Positions 34,390-43,381 of a stretch of DNA of 64,000 bases are shown here, one piece after another. Below the pieces are notes generated by a model. The model was not told the origin of the DNA and did no database searches. It saw only the letters and a program-made list of their open reading frames with translations. Positions within the stretch are counted from its first letter, which is position 1; each line of letters opens with the position of its first letter. Source of the DNA: Paracoccus fistulariae (GTDB lineage: Bacteria > Pseudomonadota > Alphaproteobacteria > Rhodobacterales > Rhodobacteraceae); assembly GCF_028553785.1 (NCBI RefSeq), contig NZ_CP067136.1:2080001-2144000 (forward strand), in the 5' to 3' direction. The position numbers were made by a program, and so were the translations under genes.

Positions 34390-35406
34390 TCAGAGGGTCA
34401 GCATGGTCTTGATCGCGCGGCGGTCGTCCATGGCCTTGTAGCCCTCGGCCACCTGATCGATGGGCAGGACCAGATCAAAGACCTTGCCCGGCTGGATCTT
34501 GCCGTCCAGCACGCGCTGCATCAGATCGGGCAGGAAGCGGCGCACCGGGGCCGGACCGCCCATCATGCGCTGTTGCCGGAAGAACAGCTGCTGGCCGTCG
34601 AAGCTGACGCCATGGGGCACGCCGACATAGCCGATGCTGCCGCCGGGACGGCAGATGCCCATGGCTTGGCTCATGGATTGCTCCATGCCGACTGCCTCGA
34701 CCACCGATTCCACGCCGATGCCATTGGTCAGTTCCATGACACGGGCGATGCCTTCCTCGCCGCGTTCCTCGACGATCTCGGTGGCACCGAATTCGCGAGC
34801 AAGCGCCTGGCGCGAGGGGTGGCGGCTCATCGCGATGATGCGGCCGGCGCCCATCTGGCTGGCGGCCAGCACGCCCATCAGCCCGACCGCGCCGTCGCCG
34901 ACCACGACCACCGTCCCGCCTTCGCGCACGCCGGCCGCGACCGCGCCGTACCAGCCCGTGCCCAGCACATCGGAGACCGCCAGCATATGCTGGACCATAT
35001 CCGCATCGGGCATTTCCTGCGTGGCGACCAGGGTGCCATCGGCAAGTGCCACGCGGGCATAGGGGGCTTGCGCGCCCGACATGAATTCGCGCTGCATGCA
35101 GGAGGACTGGAAACCGAATTCGCAATGCGGGCAGGTATTGTCCGACAGGCAGAAACTGCCAACGACGAACTGACCGGGTTTGATGGTGCGGACCTCGCTG
35201 CCGACCTCGATCACCACGCCACAATATTCGTGACCCATATGCATGGGCTGCTCGCTTGCCTGAATGCCGCGATAGGGCCACAGGTCCGAGCCGCAGATGC
35301 AGGTTGCCGACAGCTGGATGATGGCATCGGTCGGGGCCCGAATCTTTGGATCCTCGACCTGTTCATAGCGGATATCGCCGGGGCCGTGCAGAACGGTTGC
35401 ATACAT
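34390..35406 (-). CDS. Zinc-dependent alcohol dehydrogenase family protein
   Basis: This 338-residue MDR enzyme has catalytic zinc ligands C38 and H59 with E60, a structural cluster with C92, C95 and C103, and the nucleotide motif GDGAVG in VVVVGDGAVGLMG. Family members oxidise alcohols or reduce aldehydes with NAD(P). It is last in a - strand set with the cyclophilin-like protein, exported hydrolase and MFS pump, all facing away from a LysR gene. It probably works on a product or toxic aldehyde linked to that LysR inducer. Confidence 0.87.
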   Translation of the reverse strand: MYATVLHGPGDIRYEQVEDPKIRAPTDAIIQLSATCICGSDLWPYRGIQASEQPMHMGHEYCGVVIEVGSEVRTIKPGQFVVGSFCLSDNTCPHCEFGFQSSCMQREFMSGAQAPYARVALADGTLVATQEMPDADMVQHMLAVSDVLGTGWYGAVAAGVREGGTVVVVGDGAVGLMGVLAASQMGAGRIIAMSRHPSRQALAREFGATEIVEERGEEGIARVMELTNGIGVESVVEAVGMEQSMSQAMGICRPGGSIGYVGVPHGVSFDGQQLFFRQQRMMGGPAPVRRFLPDLMQRVLDGKIQPGKVFDLVLPIDQVAEGYKAMDDRRAIKTMLTL

Positions 35407-35422
35407 GAAAACTCTCCGTGGT

Positions 35423-35881
35423 TCAGGATAATGGCTCGATGCGCAGCGGAAATGTCCCGCGCACCAGCAGAGGCGCGGTGCCGCCCTCCAGCCGCCCCAG
35501 ACGGATCAGATCGCCGCGATAGGAATAATCGCCGTGGAAAAAGGCCAGATTGCCCCAGCCGCGAAAATAGCACAGATCGCCCGGGGCCTCGTCATCGTAA
35601 TCGGTCAGCCCGCCCTCATCCAGACGGCGCGGCAGATGGGCGATCTTTTCGTTGGTCGAGAAATCCTCGATGGTCAGGGACAGAGGCAGCATCGAGATCA
35701 GGTCGCGGCTGGTGGCGCTGTCCTGAAGGCGGACGACGAATTCCTGATCGGCGAAGGTGCAGCGGATGCGCATGGGGGCCTCTTTGGTTTGGGCGTGCAG
35801 GCGGCGCGGAAGGGTGGCGGCAATTGCGCCGGCAAGAAGGACGCGGCGCGAGAGGGTCAGGGCTGTCCGGGGTGCAGTCAT
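35423..35881 (-). CDS. Exported cyclophilin-like fold protein
   Basis: This protein of about 152 residues begins with a leader resembling a Tat signal (SRRVLLAGAIAATLPRRLHAQ). A compact beta-barrel of the bacterial cyclophilin-like type follows, with DLISMLPLSLTIEDFS near 62 and PGDLCYFRGWGNLAFFHGD near 105. It lacks the residues needed for confident prolyl isomerase assignment, and the family function is not settled. ATG at 35881 is preferred because AAGGA precedes it and the signal sequence starts there; an in-frame start exists at 35920. Confidence 0.8.
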   Translation of the reverse strand: MTAPRTALTLSRRVLLAGAIAATLPRRLHAQTKEAPMRIRCTFADQEFVVRLQDSATSRDLISMLPLSLTIEDFSTNEKIAHLPRRLDEGGLTDYDDEAPGDLCYFRGWGNLAFFHGDYSYRGDLIRLGRLEGGTAPLLVRGTFPLRIEPLS

Positions 35882-35938
35882 CTCATGTCCTTTCGCGATG
35901 GTCCCGCCCCGCCGCAACAAAGGCGGGGCGGTGAGTGC

Positions 35939-37018
35939 TTACACCAGAACGTCGCCAAAGAAGCTCTCGATCCGGTCGAAGGGGATCACATCGACCTTGT
36001 CATACAGATCGGTGTGGTTCGCGCCCGGCACGATCAGCAGCTCTTTCGGTTCGGCCGCAGCCTCATAGGCCGTTTCGCTGAAATAGCGCGAATGGGCATT
36101 CTCGCCATGGATCAGCAGCACCGGACGCGGCGAGATTTCCGCGATATAGGTCAGGATCGGCAGGTTCATGAAGGGCAGCGGCGTGGTCTTCGTCCAGGCA
36201 TTGCCCGAATTCACGGCGCGTTCGTGATAGCCACGCGGCGTGCGGTAATAATCGTGATATTCCACCACGAATTGCGGCTCTCCGCCCTGCAATTCCAGCG
36301 AGGGCGGACCATAGGCCGGTGCGCCATTCGCCGCATCCTCCCACCGCTGACGGCCAAGGTTTTCCAGCATTTCCGTCCGCTGTTCCAGCGTCACGCTGTC
36401 ATTATAGCCGCGCGACATCACCCGCGTCATGTCATACATGGTGCTGGTTGCGACCGCCTTGATACGCTTGTCGATGGCCGCAGCACTCAGCGCCATGCCG
36501 CCCCAGCCGCAGATCCCGATGATCCCGATCCGTTCGCGATCGACGGCCTCATGCAGGCCGAGGTAATCGACAGCGGCCATGAAATCCTCGGTATTGATAT
36601 CGGGCGAGGCGACATTGCGCGGTTCCCCGCCGCTTTCGCCGGTAAAGGACGGATCGAAGGCCAGCGTGGCAAAGCCGCGTTCGGCCATGGTCTGCGCGTA
36701 AAGCCCAGAGGATTGTTCCTTGACCGCGCCAAAGGGGCCAGCGACGGCGATGGCGGGCAGCGCGCCGCTGCGATCCTTCGGCAGATACAGATCGCCGGTC
36801 AGCGTGATGCCATAGCGGTTGGTGAAGCTGATCTTTTCATGGTCAACGCGGTCGCTTTGCGGGAAGGTTTTGTCCCAGTCTTTTGTCATGGTCTGTGCCT
36901 TTGCAGTTGAAAGAGTGATAAGTGATGTCATGCCGAGTGCGACAGCACTTGCGGTGCCAAGCTTCAGCAATGCGCGACGGCCAAGTTCTGTGCCGGGCGA
37001 TGTGTCTTGATGAGCCAT
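35939..37018 (-). CDS. Tat-exported alpha/beta hydrolase with cysteine nucleophile
   Basis: This 359-residue protein begins with a twin-arginine leader (GRRALLKLG, residues 13-21) and a hydrophobic stretch to about 42. The hydrolase core has GICGWGG with C170 where serine is usual, as in dienelactone hydrolases and their relatives. LLIHGENAHSRYF and VPGANHTDLYD supply the probable acid and histidine H333. The expected location is the periplasm. The substrate is unknown; lactones or esters are candidates. AAGGAGAT precedes the ATG. It lies between the pump and the cyclophilin-like gene. Confidence 0.85.
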   Translation of the reverse strand: MAHQDTSPGTELGRRALLKLGTASAVALGMTSLITLSTAKAQTMTKDWDKTFPQSDRVDHEKISFTNRYGITLTGDLYLPKDRSGALPAIAVAGPFGAVKEQSSGLYAQTMAERGFATLAFDPSFTGESGGEPRNVASPDINTEDFMAAVDYLGLHEAVDRERIGIIGICGWGGMALSAAAIDKRIKAVATSTMYDMTRVMSRGYNDSVTLEQRTEMLENLGRQRWEDAANGAPAYGPPSLELQGGEPQFVVEYHDYYRTPRGYHERAVNSGNAWTKTTPLPFMNLPILTYIAEISPRPVLLIHGENAHSRYFSETAYEAAAEPKELLIVPGANHTDLYDKVDVIPFDRIESFFGDVLV

Positions 37019-37035
37019 TTCGATCTCCTTGAGGT

Positions 37036-38220
37036 TCAGGGCTTCAGCATCCGTCGGCCGCTGCCGATCAGGGCGGTGGCGATGGCGGACAAAAGGACGC
37101 TGCCGGCGAAGGTCGCGGTGATGGAAAACCCATCCAGCAACAGGCCTCCGATGACGGCCCCCAGCAGGATCGACAGCTGGATCGCGGCGACCATCAGGCT
37201 GCCTGCGGCCTCTGGCGCGTCATCGACGTTCTGCGACATCCAGGTCATGAAAATCACCGACATGGCCGTGTTCATGACGCCCCAGATGGCCAGCAGGAGC
37301 CCCGTCAGCACGGGCGAGGCACCCGCGAAGATCAGCGCCAGCGTGACCGCACCCATGATCAGCGCCGGCAGCTTCAACTGCGCGGCCACATTGTTTCCCA
37401 CAAAGCGGCCCGCCGCCCAGGTGCCGATAAAGCCCGCGCTGCCCAGAACCAGCAGCAGGATCGACAGCGTGGTGACATCGACGCGCGTGACGGTCTCCAG
37501 ATAGGGGCGCAGATAGGTGAACATGGTAAAGGCCGCGCCCCAGGACAGCATCGCCGCGATCAGGCCACGGGCGAAATAGGGACGGCGCAGAACCTCGATC
37601 AGCGTGCCAAGACTTTGCCGGCCGCGTGCGGGCAGCGACGGCAGCGCGACCAGATGCCAGACAAGGTTGCCCGCCACCAGCGGCACCAGCGCCCAGAAAA
37701 CGCCGCGCCAGCCGATGATATCGCCCAGATAGCTACCCATCGGCGCCGCAAAGGCCGCCGCGATTGCCTGTCCGCCATACATCAGCGACAGGCCGCGCGG
37801 CACCTCGGACGCGGGCACCAGCCGCATGATGACGGCGGTGGCCAGTGCCCAAAATCCGCCGACGCAGATGCCCAGAAGCGCTCGGGCCAGCATCAGCATG
37901 GCAAAGCTTTGCGCCACGGCGACCATCACCAGCGAGGCCAGCATCAGTCCGGTCAGCGCGACCAGCACGGTCTTGCGGTTCAGCCGCCCCGCGACCGTGG
38001 TGATCAGCATGCTGGCCGCGACCGCAAACAGCCCGCTGATGGAAATCGCCTGTCCCGTCTGGCCTTCCGTGGCGCTCAGCCCCTCGGCCATCGGCGTCAG
38101 CAGGCTGACCGGCATGAATTCCGACGCGATCAGCAGCGCCACGCACAGCGCCATGGCCATGACCGCGCCCCAGGCGGCGTCGGGCCGGGATGTCGTTTCG
38201 ATGAAAGTTGCATCCGTCAT
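37036..38220 (-). CDS. MFS efflux transporter (arabinose/chloramphenicol-type)
   Basis: This 394-residue, 12-helix MFS protein of the DHA1 drug-efflux group has the usual helix 2-3 loop (VAGRLNRKTVLVAL) and motif C-like RALLGICVGGFWALATAV near residue 113. It is first in the - strand operon divergent from lysR, so it is likely induced by the LysR ligand. It could export that compound or a product of the exported hydrolase. No ribosome-site anomaly is seen and the specific substrate is unknown. Confidence 0.88.
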   Translation of the reverse strand: MTDATFIETTSRPDAAWGAVMAMALCVALLIASEFMPVSLLTPMAEGLSATEGQTGQAISISGLFAVAASMLITTVAGRLNRKTVLVALTGLMLASLVMVAVAQSFAMLMLARALLGICVGGFWALATAVIMRLVPASEVPRGLSLMYGGQAIAAAFAAPMGSYLGDIIGWRGVFWALVPLVAGNLVWHLVALPSLPARGRQSLGTLIEVLRRPYFARGLIAAMLSWGAAFTMFTYLRPYLETVTRVDVTTLSILLLVLGSAGFIGTWAAGRFVGNNVAAQLKLPALIMGAVTLALIFAGASPVLTGLLLAIWGVMNTAMSVIFMTWMSQNVDDAPEAAGSLMVAAIQLSILLGAVIGGLLLDGFSITATFAGSVLLSAIATALIGSGRRMLKP

Positions 38221-38306
38221 GGTCGAATTCCCCGGTTCAAATCCTGTTGACGGGAAGATAGCGACAAGGCGGCGACCTGATTAGCCACGCCAAAAGGCAT
38301 GGACTT

Positions 38307-38321
38307 ATCGAACCGGTCGAT
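38307..38321. promoter_or_regulatory. Probable LysR binding site between the divergent genes
   Basis: A perfect interrupted palindrome ATCGA-ACCGG-TCGAT (T-N11-A spacing) is 14 bases before the lysR ATG and 86 bases before the MFS start, the expected place for a LysR autoregulatory and activating site. Confidence 0.65.
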
Positions 38322-38334
38322 TAATCATGACCCC

Positions 38335-39225
38335 ATGTCAAAGACCGATTTCAATGACCTGATGTGGTTCCGCATCACCGCGGAAGAGCGCAGCTTTACC
38401 AAGGCGGCAGCCCGCATCGGCGTGGTGCAATCGACGCTGAGCCATACGATCAAGCGGCTGGAAGGCAATATGGGCATCCGCCTGCTTAACCGCACCACGC
38501 GCAGCGTCGCGCCCACCCCTGCAGGCGAGCGTCTGCTGGCCACCATCGCCCCCCGCATGACCGAGATCGAGGATGAGATCGCCGCCCTGATGGAGTTCCG
38601 CGACAAGCCCTCGGGCTCGATCCGGCTGACGTTGTCCGATCACGCGCTGAACACCGTGGTCTGGCCGAAGCTGAAGCCGGTGCTGCAGGACCATCCCGAT
38701 ATCAGCGTCGAGTTCAGCATCGATAACGGCTTTCGCAATATCGTTGAGGATGGGTTTGACGCGGGCGTCCGTCTGGGTGAAAGCGTCGAGAAAGACATGA
38801 TCGCCGCCCGCATCGGCCCCGACTGGCGCATGGTGGCGGTCGCCTCGCCCGCCTATTTCGCGCAGCACGGGGTGCCGCAGCAACCCCAGGATCTGTTGCA
38901 GCACAATTGCATCAACATGCGCTATTCGCGCGGTGGCCTGTCGTCCTGGGAGTTCGAGAAGGACGGTCAGGCGCTGAATGTCCGCGTCGAGGGACAACTG
39001 ACCTTCAGCAACAATTATGCGATGATGGACGCGATCCTTGGCGGAATGGGTGTCGGTTTCGTGCCGAACAGCCTGGCTGACGGGCACGTCGCGTCGGGCG
39101 CGCTGCAACTGGTGCTGGACGACTGGTCGCCCTTCTTCGACGGCTATTTCCTCTACTACCCCACCCGCCGCCAGAACCTGCCCGTCTTCAGGCTGATCGT
39201 CGACGCGCTACGAGAACGCGGGTAG
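38335..39225 (+). CDS. LysR family transcriptional regulator
   Basis: This 296-residue LysR protein has an N-terminal winged HTH (FTKAAARIGVVQSTLSHTIKRLE, residues about 20-42) and a periplasmic-binding-like effector domain from about 90. ATG 38335 is used; an upstream in-frame ATG at 38299 would read through the palindromic operator. It is divergent from the MFS-hydrolase-cyclophilin-dehydrogenase set and most likely controls it. Its 3' end is 171 bases from the insertion-sequence cluster and looks intact. Confidence 0.9.
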   Translation: MSKTDFNDLMWFRITAEERSFTKAAARIGVVQSTLSHTIKRLEGNMGIRLLNRTTRSVAPTPAGERLLATIAPRMTEIEDEIAALMEFRDKPSGSIRLTLSDHALNTVVWPKLKPVLQDHPDISVEFSIDNGFRNIVEDGFDAGVRLGESVEKDMIAARIGPDWRMVAVASPAYFAQHGVPQQPQDLLQHNCINMRYSRGGLSSWEFEKDGQALNVRVEGQLTFSNNYAMMDAILGGMGVGFVPNSLADGHVASGALQLVLDDWSPFFDGYFLYYPTRRQNLPVFRLIVDALRERG

Positions 39226-40023
39226 CGCGCAGGCCATGCCACGACATCAGAAACGGCAGACGCTTGGACACCCGCCACATTGCCTCGGAGAGCTTCCTAT
39301 GGCGTCGCTGCCACCAAAGCGGTTTGCGTTTGATCTGAATCGAAATGGGATTCACAGGGGGCTGTTTGTTTGTTTCAATTGCTTTGGTTGAGCTTCTGCC
39401 GGTTTGGTGGACAGCAGGTTAAGCTAGCATAGTGCGGGCCTCGAACTCCATGGGGCTGAGGTAGCCCAGTTTTGAATGCCGTCTGCGCGGGTTGTAGAAG
39501 CGCTCGATGTAATCGAAGACGTCTGCGCGTGCCTCGTCTCGGGTGCGGTAGACCTTGCGTGCCGACCGTACGGTCTTCAGCGATGAGAAGAAGCTCTCCA
39601 TTGCTGAGTTGTCCCACAGGTTGCCTGCCCGGCTCATCGAGCAGGTGATCCCGTTGTCGGCCAGAAGCCGTCGAAACTGTTCGCTTGTGTATTGCGATCC
39701 CTGGTCCGGGTGATGAAGCAGCGCGTTAGCCTTGCCACGTCGCCAGACGGCCATCATCAGCGCGTCCATGACCAGCGAGGCATCCCGTTCGGCCTTCATG
39801 GACCATCCGACGACGCGCCGGGAGAACAGGTCCAGCACGACCGCGACGTAGAGCCAACCTTCCGCTGTCCAGATATAGGTGAAGTCGGCCAGCCACTTCT
39901 GGTTCGGTCGCTCGGCCCGGAAGTCCCGGTCGAGGATGTTATCGGCAATGACCGACCGTTCGCCGTCGTCCTTGGGCTTTCCACGGCGTCTGGGCCACGC
40001 CCGCAAGGCATTGATCCGCATTA

Positions 40024-41157
40024 AAGCGGCGTGCCCGAAACATGAATCGTGGGATTCCCCGTTCTGCAGTTTCATGATTCCCTTCCTTTGGGAGGATATG
40101 GATCATGTCAGCACCATTGCCGTCGGCACTTCGGGTTCGGTTTCAACGCTACATTGAGGAGGGCCTGAGCGGGCGGGCGGCTGCGGCGCGGCTGAAACTT
40201 TCGCCCGCGACCGGTGCGCGATGGGCTCGGCTGGTTCGCGCCACCGGAGAAGCGCGTGCCGCGCCGCAGGGTCGCCCCAAGGGGCACGGAAAGCTCGCGC
40301 CGCATCGCGGCTTCTTCGAGGTGCTGCTTGGGCAGGACGCGGACATGACCCTGCCCGAACTGGGTCGGGCGCTTGAGGATGCGACCGGCGTCTGCGCTCA
40401 TTCGGCCTCGATCGGGCGATTTTTGCGCAAGCTGGGCTATCGTTACGAAAAAAATCGCTGGTGGCCTCCGAGCGGTGTCGCGCGCGTGTGAAGCGCCTGC
40501 GTTCGGACTGGTTCCTGCATCGCATGCCCGCGATGCGCGAGCATCCGGAACAGATTGTCTTCATTGATGGTAAGGAGGATCAGAAAACGATCCGGTGGAT
40601 CGTTTTCCCGACGAACGCGGTGAAGACCAATCTCACCCGCCTGCGAGGGCGGGCGTTGCGCGGGCAACGGCTGGTCATGGATGCACCATTCGGCAGCTGG
40701 GGCACCCAGACCTTCATCGCAGGCCTGACAACCGATACACTGATCGCGCCCTGGGTCATCAAGGGGGCGATGGACGGCGACGCCTTCGCCACCTATATCC
40801 GCCAGGTTCTGGTCCCGGAACTGGCACCCCGCACCGTGGTCGTTCTGGATAACCTTGCCCCCCATCGCAACGCCGAGGCCGCCCGGGCCATCCGCGAAGC
40901 GGGCTGCTGGTTTCTCTATCTGCCGCCATATTCGCCTGATCTGAACCCGATAGAAATCAATCGGGCGCTCTCTCGAACGCATGGCGTTCGCGCCCTCATA
41001 TTCGCCAAGCTCAAGGCGCATCTCAGGCGCATCGGTGCCCGCAGCTTCACACAAGTCTTTGAGGCCATCGGCAGGGTCTGCGAACTCTTCGATCAAACCG
41101 AGTGCTGGAATTACTTCAAGGCCGCAGGATATGGCGCAGGTTAAAGGCGAGATGCTT
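40024..41157 (+). mobile_element. IS630-family insertion sequence inside the IS3 orfB
   Basis: The element is bounded by TA at 40022-40023 and 41158-41159, the duplicated TA target typical of IS630/mariner elements. The ends share only a short repeat (AAGC...). Excision with one TA restores the IS3 orfB frame, which fixes the boundaries precisely. It holds one transposase gene in two overlapping frames. Confidence 0.88.
40105..41144 (+). CDS. IS630 family transposase, two frames joined by -1 frameshift, catalytic region altered
   Basis: The first frame (40105-40491, 128 aa) is the HTH half (GLSGRAAAARLKLSPATGAR). The second frame (open from before 40461 to 41144) is the DDE half. The frames overlap at A-AAA-AAT (40449-40455); a -1 slip there gives GYRYEKKSLVASER, as in intact relatives. 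Relative to the family, about 13-14 extra codons follow FID (first catalytic Asp) near 40568-40609, and 13 follow PIE (last catalytic Glu) near 40957-41000. Each holds a strong palindrome. The middle Asp (VVLDNLAPHRN) is intact. Activity is doubtful. Confidence 0.82.
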
Positions 41158-41411
41158 TAGCGGTTCGATCCGGTGAAGCCCGCAGGCCAGCCCTTCCTCC
41201 AAGACATCGCGCCAGACGCGGCGGGCGCCGTGGGTCCGGTCGCTGGCCTTGAAGCTCGTCTCGATTGCCGTGACGAGCTTGGCATCATGGATCTCGCGGG
41301 CGCTGACCGGGCGGTTGAGCCAGGTGTGGAAGCCCGACCGCGACACATCCAGCACGTCGCACAGCCAGCTGACCGGCCAGATGTGGCGGTGCTTGGCGAT
41401 GAAGGCGAACC

Positions 41412-41702
41412 TCATGCCGCCTCTCGCGCGAAAAAAGCGGCCGCTTTCTTCAGGATGTCACGCTCCGCACGAAGACGCGCGACCTCTTTCTTCAAGGCTG
41501 CAATCTCGGCCAGATCGGCCCGCATCTGCCCGTTCCCGGGAAAGGCCGCAGCAGGCGCAACTATCAATTCCCGCATCCAGCGACGCAAAACGCTCTCCGC
41601 CACATCAAGGTCACGGGCGGCCTGCGCCACCGACACTCCCCGCTCGGTCACCAGCCTTACGGACTCGATCTTGAACTCAAGGCTGAACTTCCGTCTCGTC
41701 AT
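41412..41702 (-). CDS. IS3 family transposase orfA
   Basis: This protein of about 96 residues has an N-terminal HTH (SVAQAARDLDVAESVLRRW) and a C-terminal leucine-zipper-like helix (EIAALKKEVARLRAERDILKK), as in IS3 orfA proteins. MTRRKFS at 41702 is the likely start; an in-frame ATG at 41720 also exists. T-TTT-TTC (complement of 41430-41436) near its end is a good -1 slippery heptamer for making the OrfAB fusion, here useless because orfB is split. Confidence 0.87.
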   Translation of the reverse strand: MTRRKFSLEFKIESVRLVTERGVSVAQAARDLDVAESVLRRWMRELIVAPAAAFPGNGQMRADLAEIAALKKEVARLRAERDILKKAAAFFAREAA

Positions 41703-41757
41703 ATCCACTCTCCAGTTCATTGGTCACGATCTTATCTTCGTGTCCACCAAACCGGCG

Positions 41758-42149
41758 GCAGCTCACAAGCCGATGGTCATGCCGAACGCCGTGCCGCAAT
41801 CGCCATGCTCCACCGCCATTCACCCGGATCGACCCGGCGACTGACCTTGGCAGCGGATCGGGGCTATGACAGCGCCGATGTCGTCGCCGAGCTACGCCAG
41901 ATGGTGGTGACGCCGCATGTCGCGCAAAAAACCCGACATTCCGCCGTTGACGGAAGAACCACCCGGCATCCCGGCTACGCCAAATCGCAGCGGTGCAGGA
42001 AGAAGATCGAAGAGCCTTTCGGCTGGGCCAAGACAGTCGGAGGGATGGCGCAGACCCTGTATCGCGGGATAGAGCGGGTGCGCGCCCGCTTCACGCTGAC
42101 GATGGCCGCCTGCAATCTGGCGAGGCTGCCGAAACTGCTGGCGGACTGA
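41758..42149 (+). pseudogene. IS5-family transposase, 3' fragment
   Basis: The frame is open from the IS3 boundary (reading QADGHAERRAAIAML) to a stop at 42149. It encodes only the C-terminal third of an IS5-type DDE transposase: LTLAADRGYDSADVVAEL carries one catalytic Asp, DGRTTRHPGYAKSQR precedes the Glu in KKIEEPFGWAKT, and the tail is TLTMAACNLARLPKL. The 5' two thirds are absent from the window and were lost when or before the IS3 element landed. The ATG at 41805 is internal. The element's right end is probably near 42245, after the segment TTTTTCAGCAGCCTGCTA. Confidence 0.82.
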
Positions 42150-42295
42150 CGCTGGAAGGCAGCGCTCAGGACCGCCTTCACATAATCCGACCCCACACAG
42201 ATCCGCGTCGAGCGAAACCGTGCCTCACAGCGCAGTTTTTCAGCAGCCTGCTAAACTGCGGCCTTCTTTTCCGCTGTCCCTCCCCTTGCAGCGCC

Positions 42296-43375
42296 CTAAA
42301 ACAGCGACAACTGATCTCCGGCCCTCGGCGGCGGGCCGAATTTGCTGCAATCCAGCGGGGCGCTGCCCTCCGGGTAGCCAAGCCGTTTGCGTGCCAGGCG
42401 AAAGCGCTGCAGGGCCAGCTGCGCCTCATGGCCCTGCGCCCTGAAGCGATGTCCGAAACGCGGGTCATTGTCGCGCCCGCCGCGCATGGCCTGCACCCGG
42501 TTCATGATATGGGCCGCCATGCCCGGCCTGTGGCGCTGCAACCAGTCGCGAAACAGCGGCGCGACCTCGTAGGGCAGACGTATGGGGATCATGCTTGCAG
42601 TGGTCGCCCCGGCCTCGCGCGCGGCTGTCAGGATCGCTTCGATCTCGGGCTCGGTCAGCACGGGAATGACCGGCGCGACCATGACGCGGACCGGCACGCC
42701 CGCCCGCGACAAATCGCGGATCATCCGCAGCCGCACGGCAGGGGTGGGCGCGCGCGGCTCCATCGCGCGGGCCAGATCGGCATCCAGCGTCGTGACGCTG
42801 ACCCCCACCGCTGCCTGATCCTTCGCCGCCAGTTCGGCCCAGAGATCAAGATCGCGCAACACCGTCCGGCCACGCGTCACCAAGGTCACAGGGTGATTCC
42901 AGTCGCGCAGCACGCGCAGGATGCCCGGCATGATCGCCAGCCGCGCCTCGACAGGCTGGTAGGGATCGGTATTGGTCCCCAACGCGATCGGCGCCACCTT
43001 GTAAGACGGTCGCGCGATTTCGCGTTCCAGCAGCGCGGGCGCGGTCGGTTTCGCCGTGATCTTCGTTTCGAAATCCAGCCCGGGCGACAGGCCCAGATAG
43101 GAATGGCTGGGCCGCGCGAAACAATAGATGCAGCCATGCTCGCAGCCCCGATAGGGATTGATCGAGCGGTCGAACGGCACATCGGGCGAGCTATTGCGCG
43201 CGATGATGCTGCGCGGCGTTTCGGTCACCACATCGGTGCGCAAAAGCCGCTCTTCTTCGGGGATGTCCCAACCGTCATCTTCCCGCTCTCTCCGATAGGG
43301 TTCAAAGCGGCCATCCGGGCGCGTATCGGCGCCCCGGGCCTTCAGAACCTCATCCGGATTGCGTTTCGGCAGCAT
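42296..43375 (-). CDS. PA0069-family radical SAM protein (SplB-like)
   Basis: The radical SAM cluster motif C-x3-C-x2-C is in RGCEHGCIYCFARP (C78, C82, C85). The family signature continues with ALGTNTDPYQPVE and later PIRLPYEV. The protein is about 359 residues from ATG 43375; a longer frame opens at 43411 but would put the SOS box and promoter inside the gene. The family falls in the same orthologous group as spore photoproduct lyase, and its own reaction is not established. The SOS box points to a DNA-damage role. It borders the insertion-sequence cluster but is intact. Confidence 0.88.
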   Translation of the reverse strand: MLPKRNPDEVLKARGADTRPDGRFEPYRREREDDGWDIPEEERLLRTDVVTETPRSIIARNSSPDVPFDRSINPYRGCEHGCIYCFARPSHSYLGLSPGLDFETKITAKPTAPALLEREIARPSYKVAPIALGTNTDPYQPVEARLAIMPGILRVLRDWNHPVTLVTRGRTVLRDLDLWAELAAKDQAAVGVSVTTLDADLARAMEPRAPTPAVRLRMIRDLSRAGVPVRVMVAPVIPVLTEPEIEAILTAAREAGATTASMIPIRLPYEVAPLFRDWLQRHRPGMAAHIMNRVQAMRGGRDNDPRFGHRFRAQGHEAQLALQRFRLARKRLGYPEGSAPLDCSKFGPPPRAGDQLSLF

Positions 43376-43381
43376 GCGGCC

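Larger units (their letters stand above)
39419..41415 (-). pseudogene. IS3 family transposase orfB, split by insertion
   Basis: The N-terminal part (from ATG 41415, MRFAFIAKHRHIWPVSW, to GLHRIEPL) and the C-terminal part (39419-40021, MRINALRAWPRRRG to the stop) are one orfB interrupted by 1,134 bases plus a duplicated TA. Joining them restores the frame exactly. The C-terminal piece has the rve integrase core: D in WLADFTYIW, D in DQGSQYTS, and E in NSAMESFFSSLK. The start overlaps the orfA stop. As it stands the protein cannot be made, so the IS3 element is not autonomous. Confidence 0.9.
39397..41757 (-). mobile_element. IS3-family insertion sequence, interrupted by an IS630-type element
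   Basis: The terminal inverted repeats are GCCGGTTTGGTGGACA at 39398-39413 and its complement at 41741-41756. Between them, on the - strand, are orfA and orfB of an IS3 family element. Removing the IS630 insertion (40024-41157 plus one TA) leaves about 1.2 kb, normal for IS3 elements. No clear target duplication is visible, and the right end abuts a truncated IS5-type transposase, so the element or its flank has been rearranged. Confidence 0.85.
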
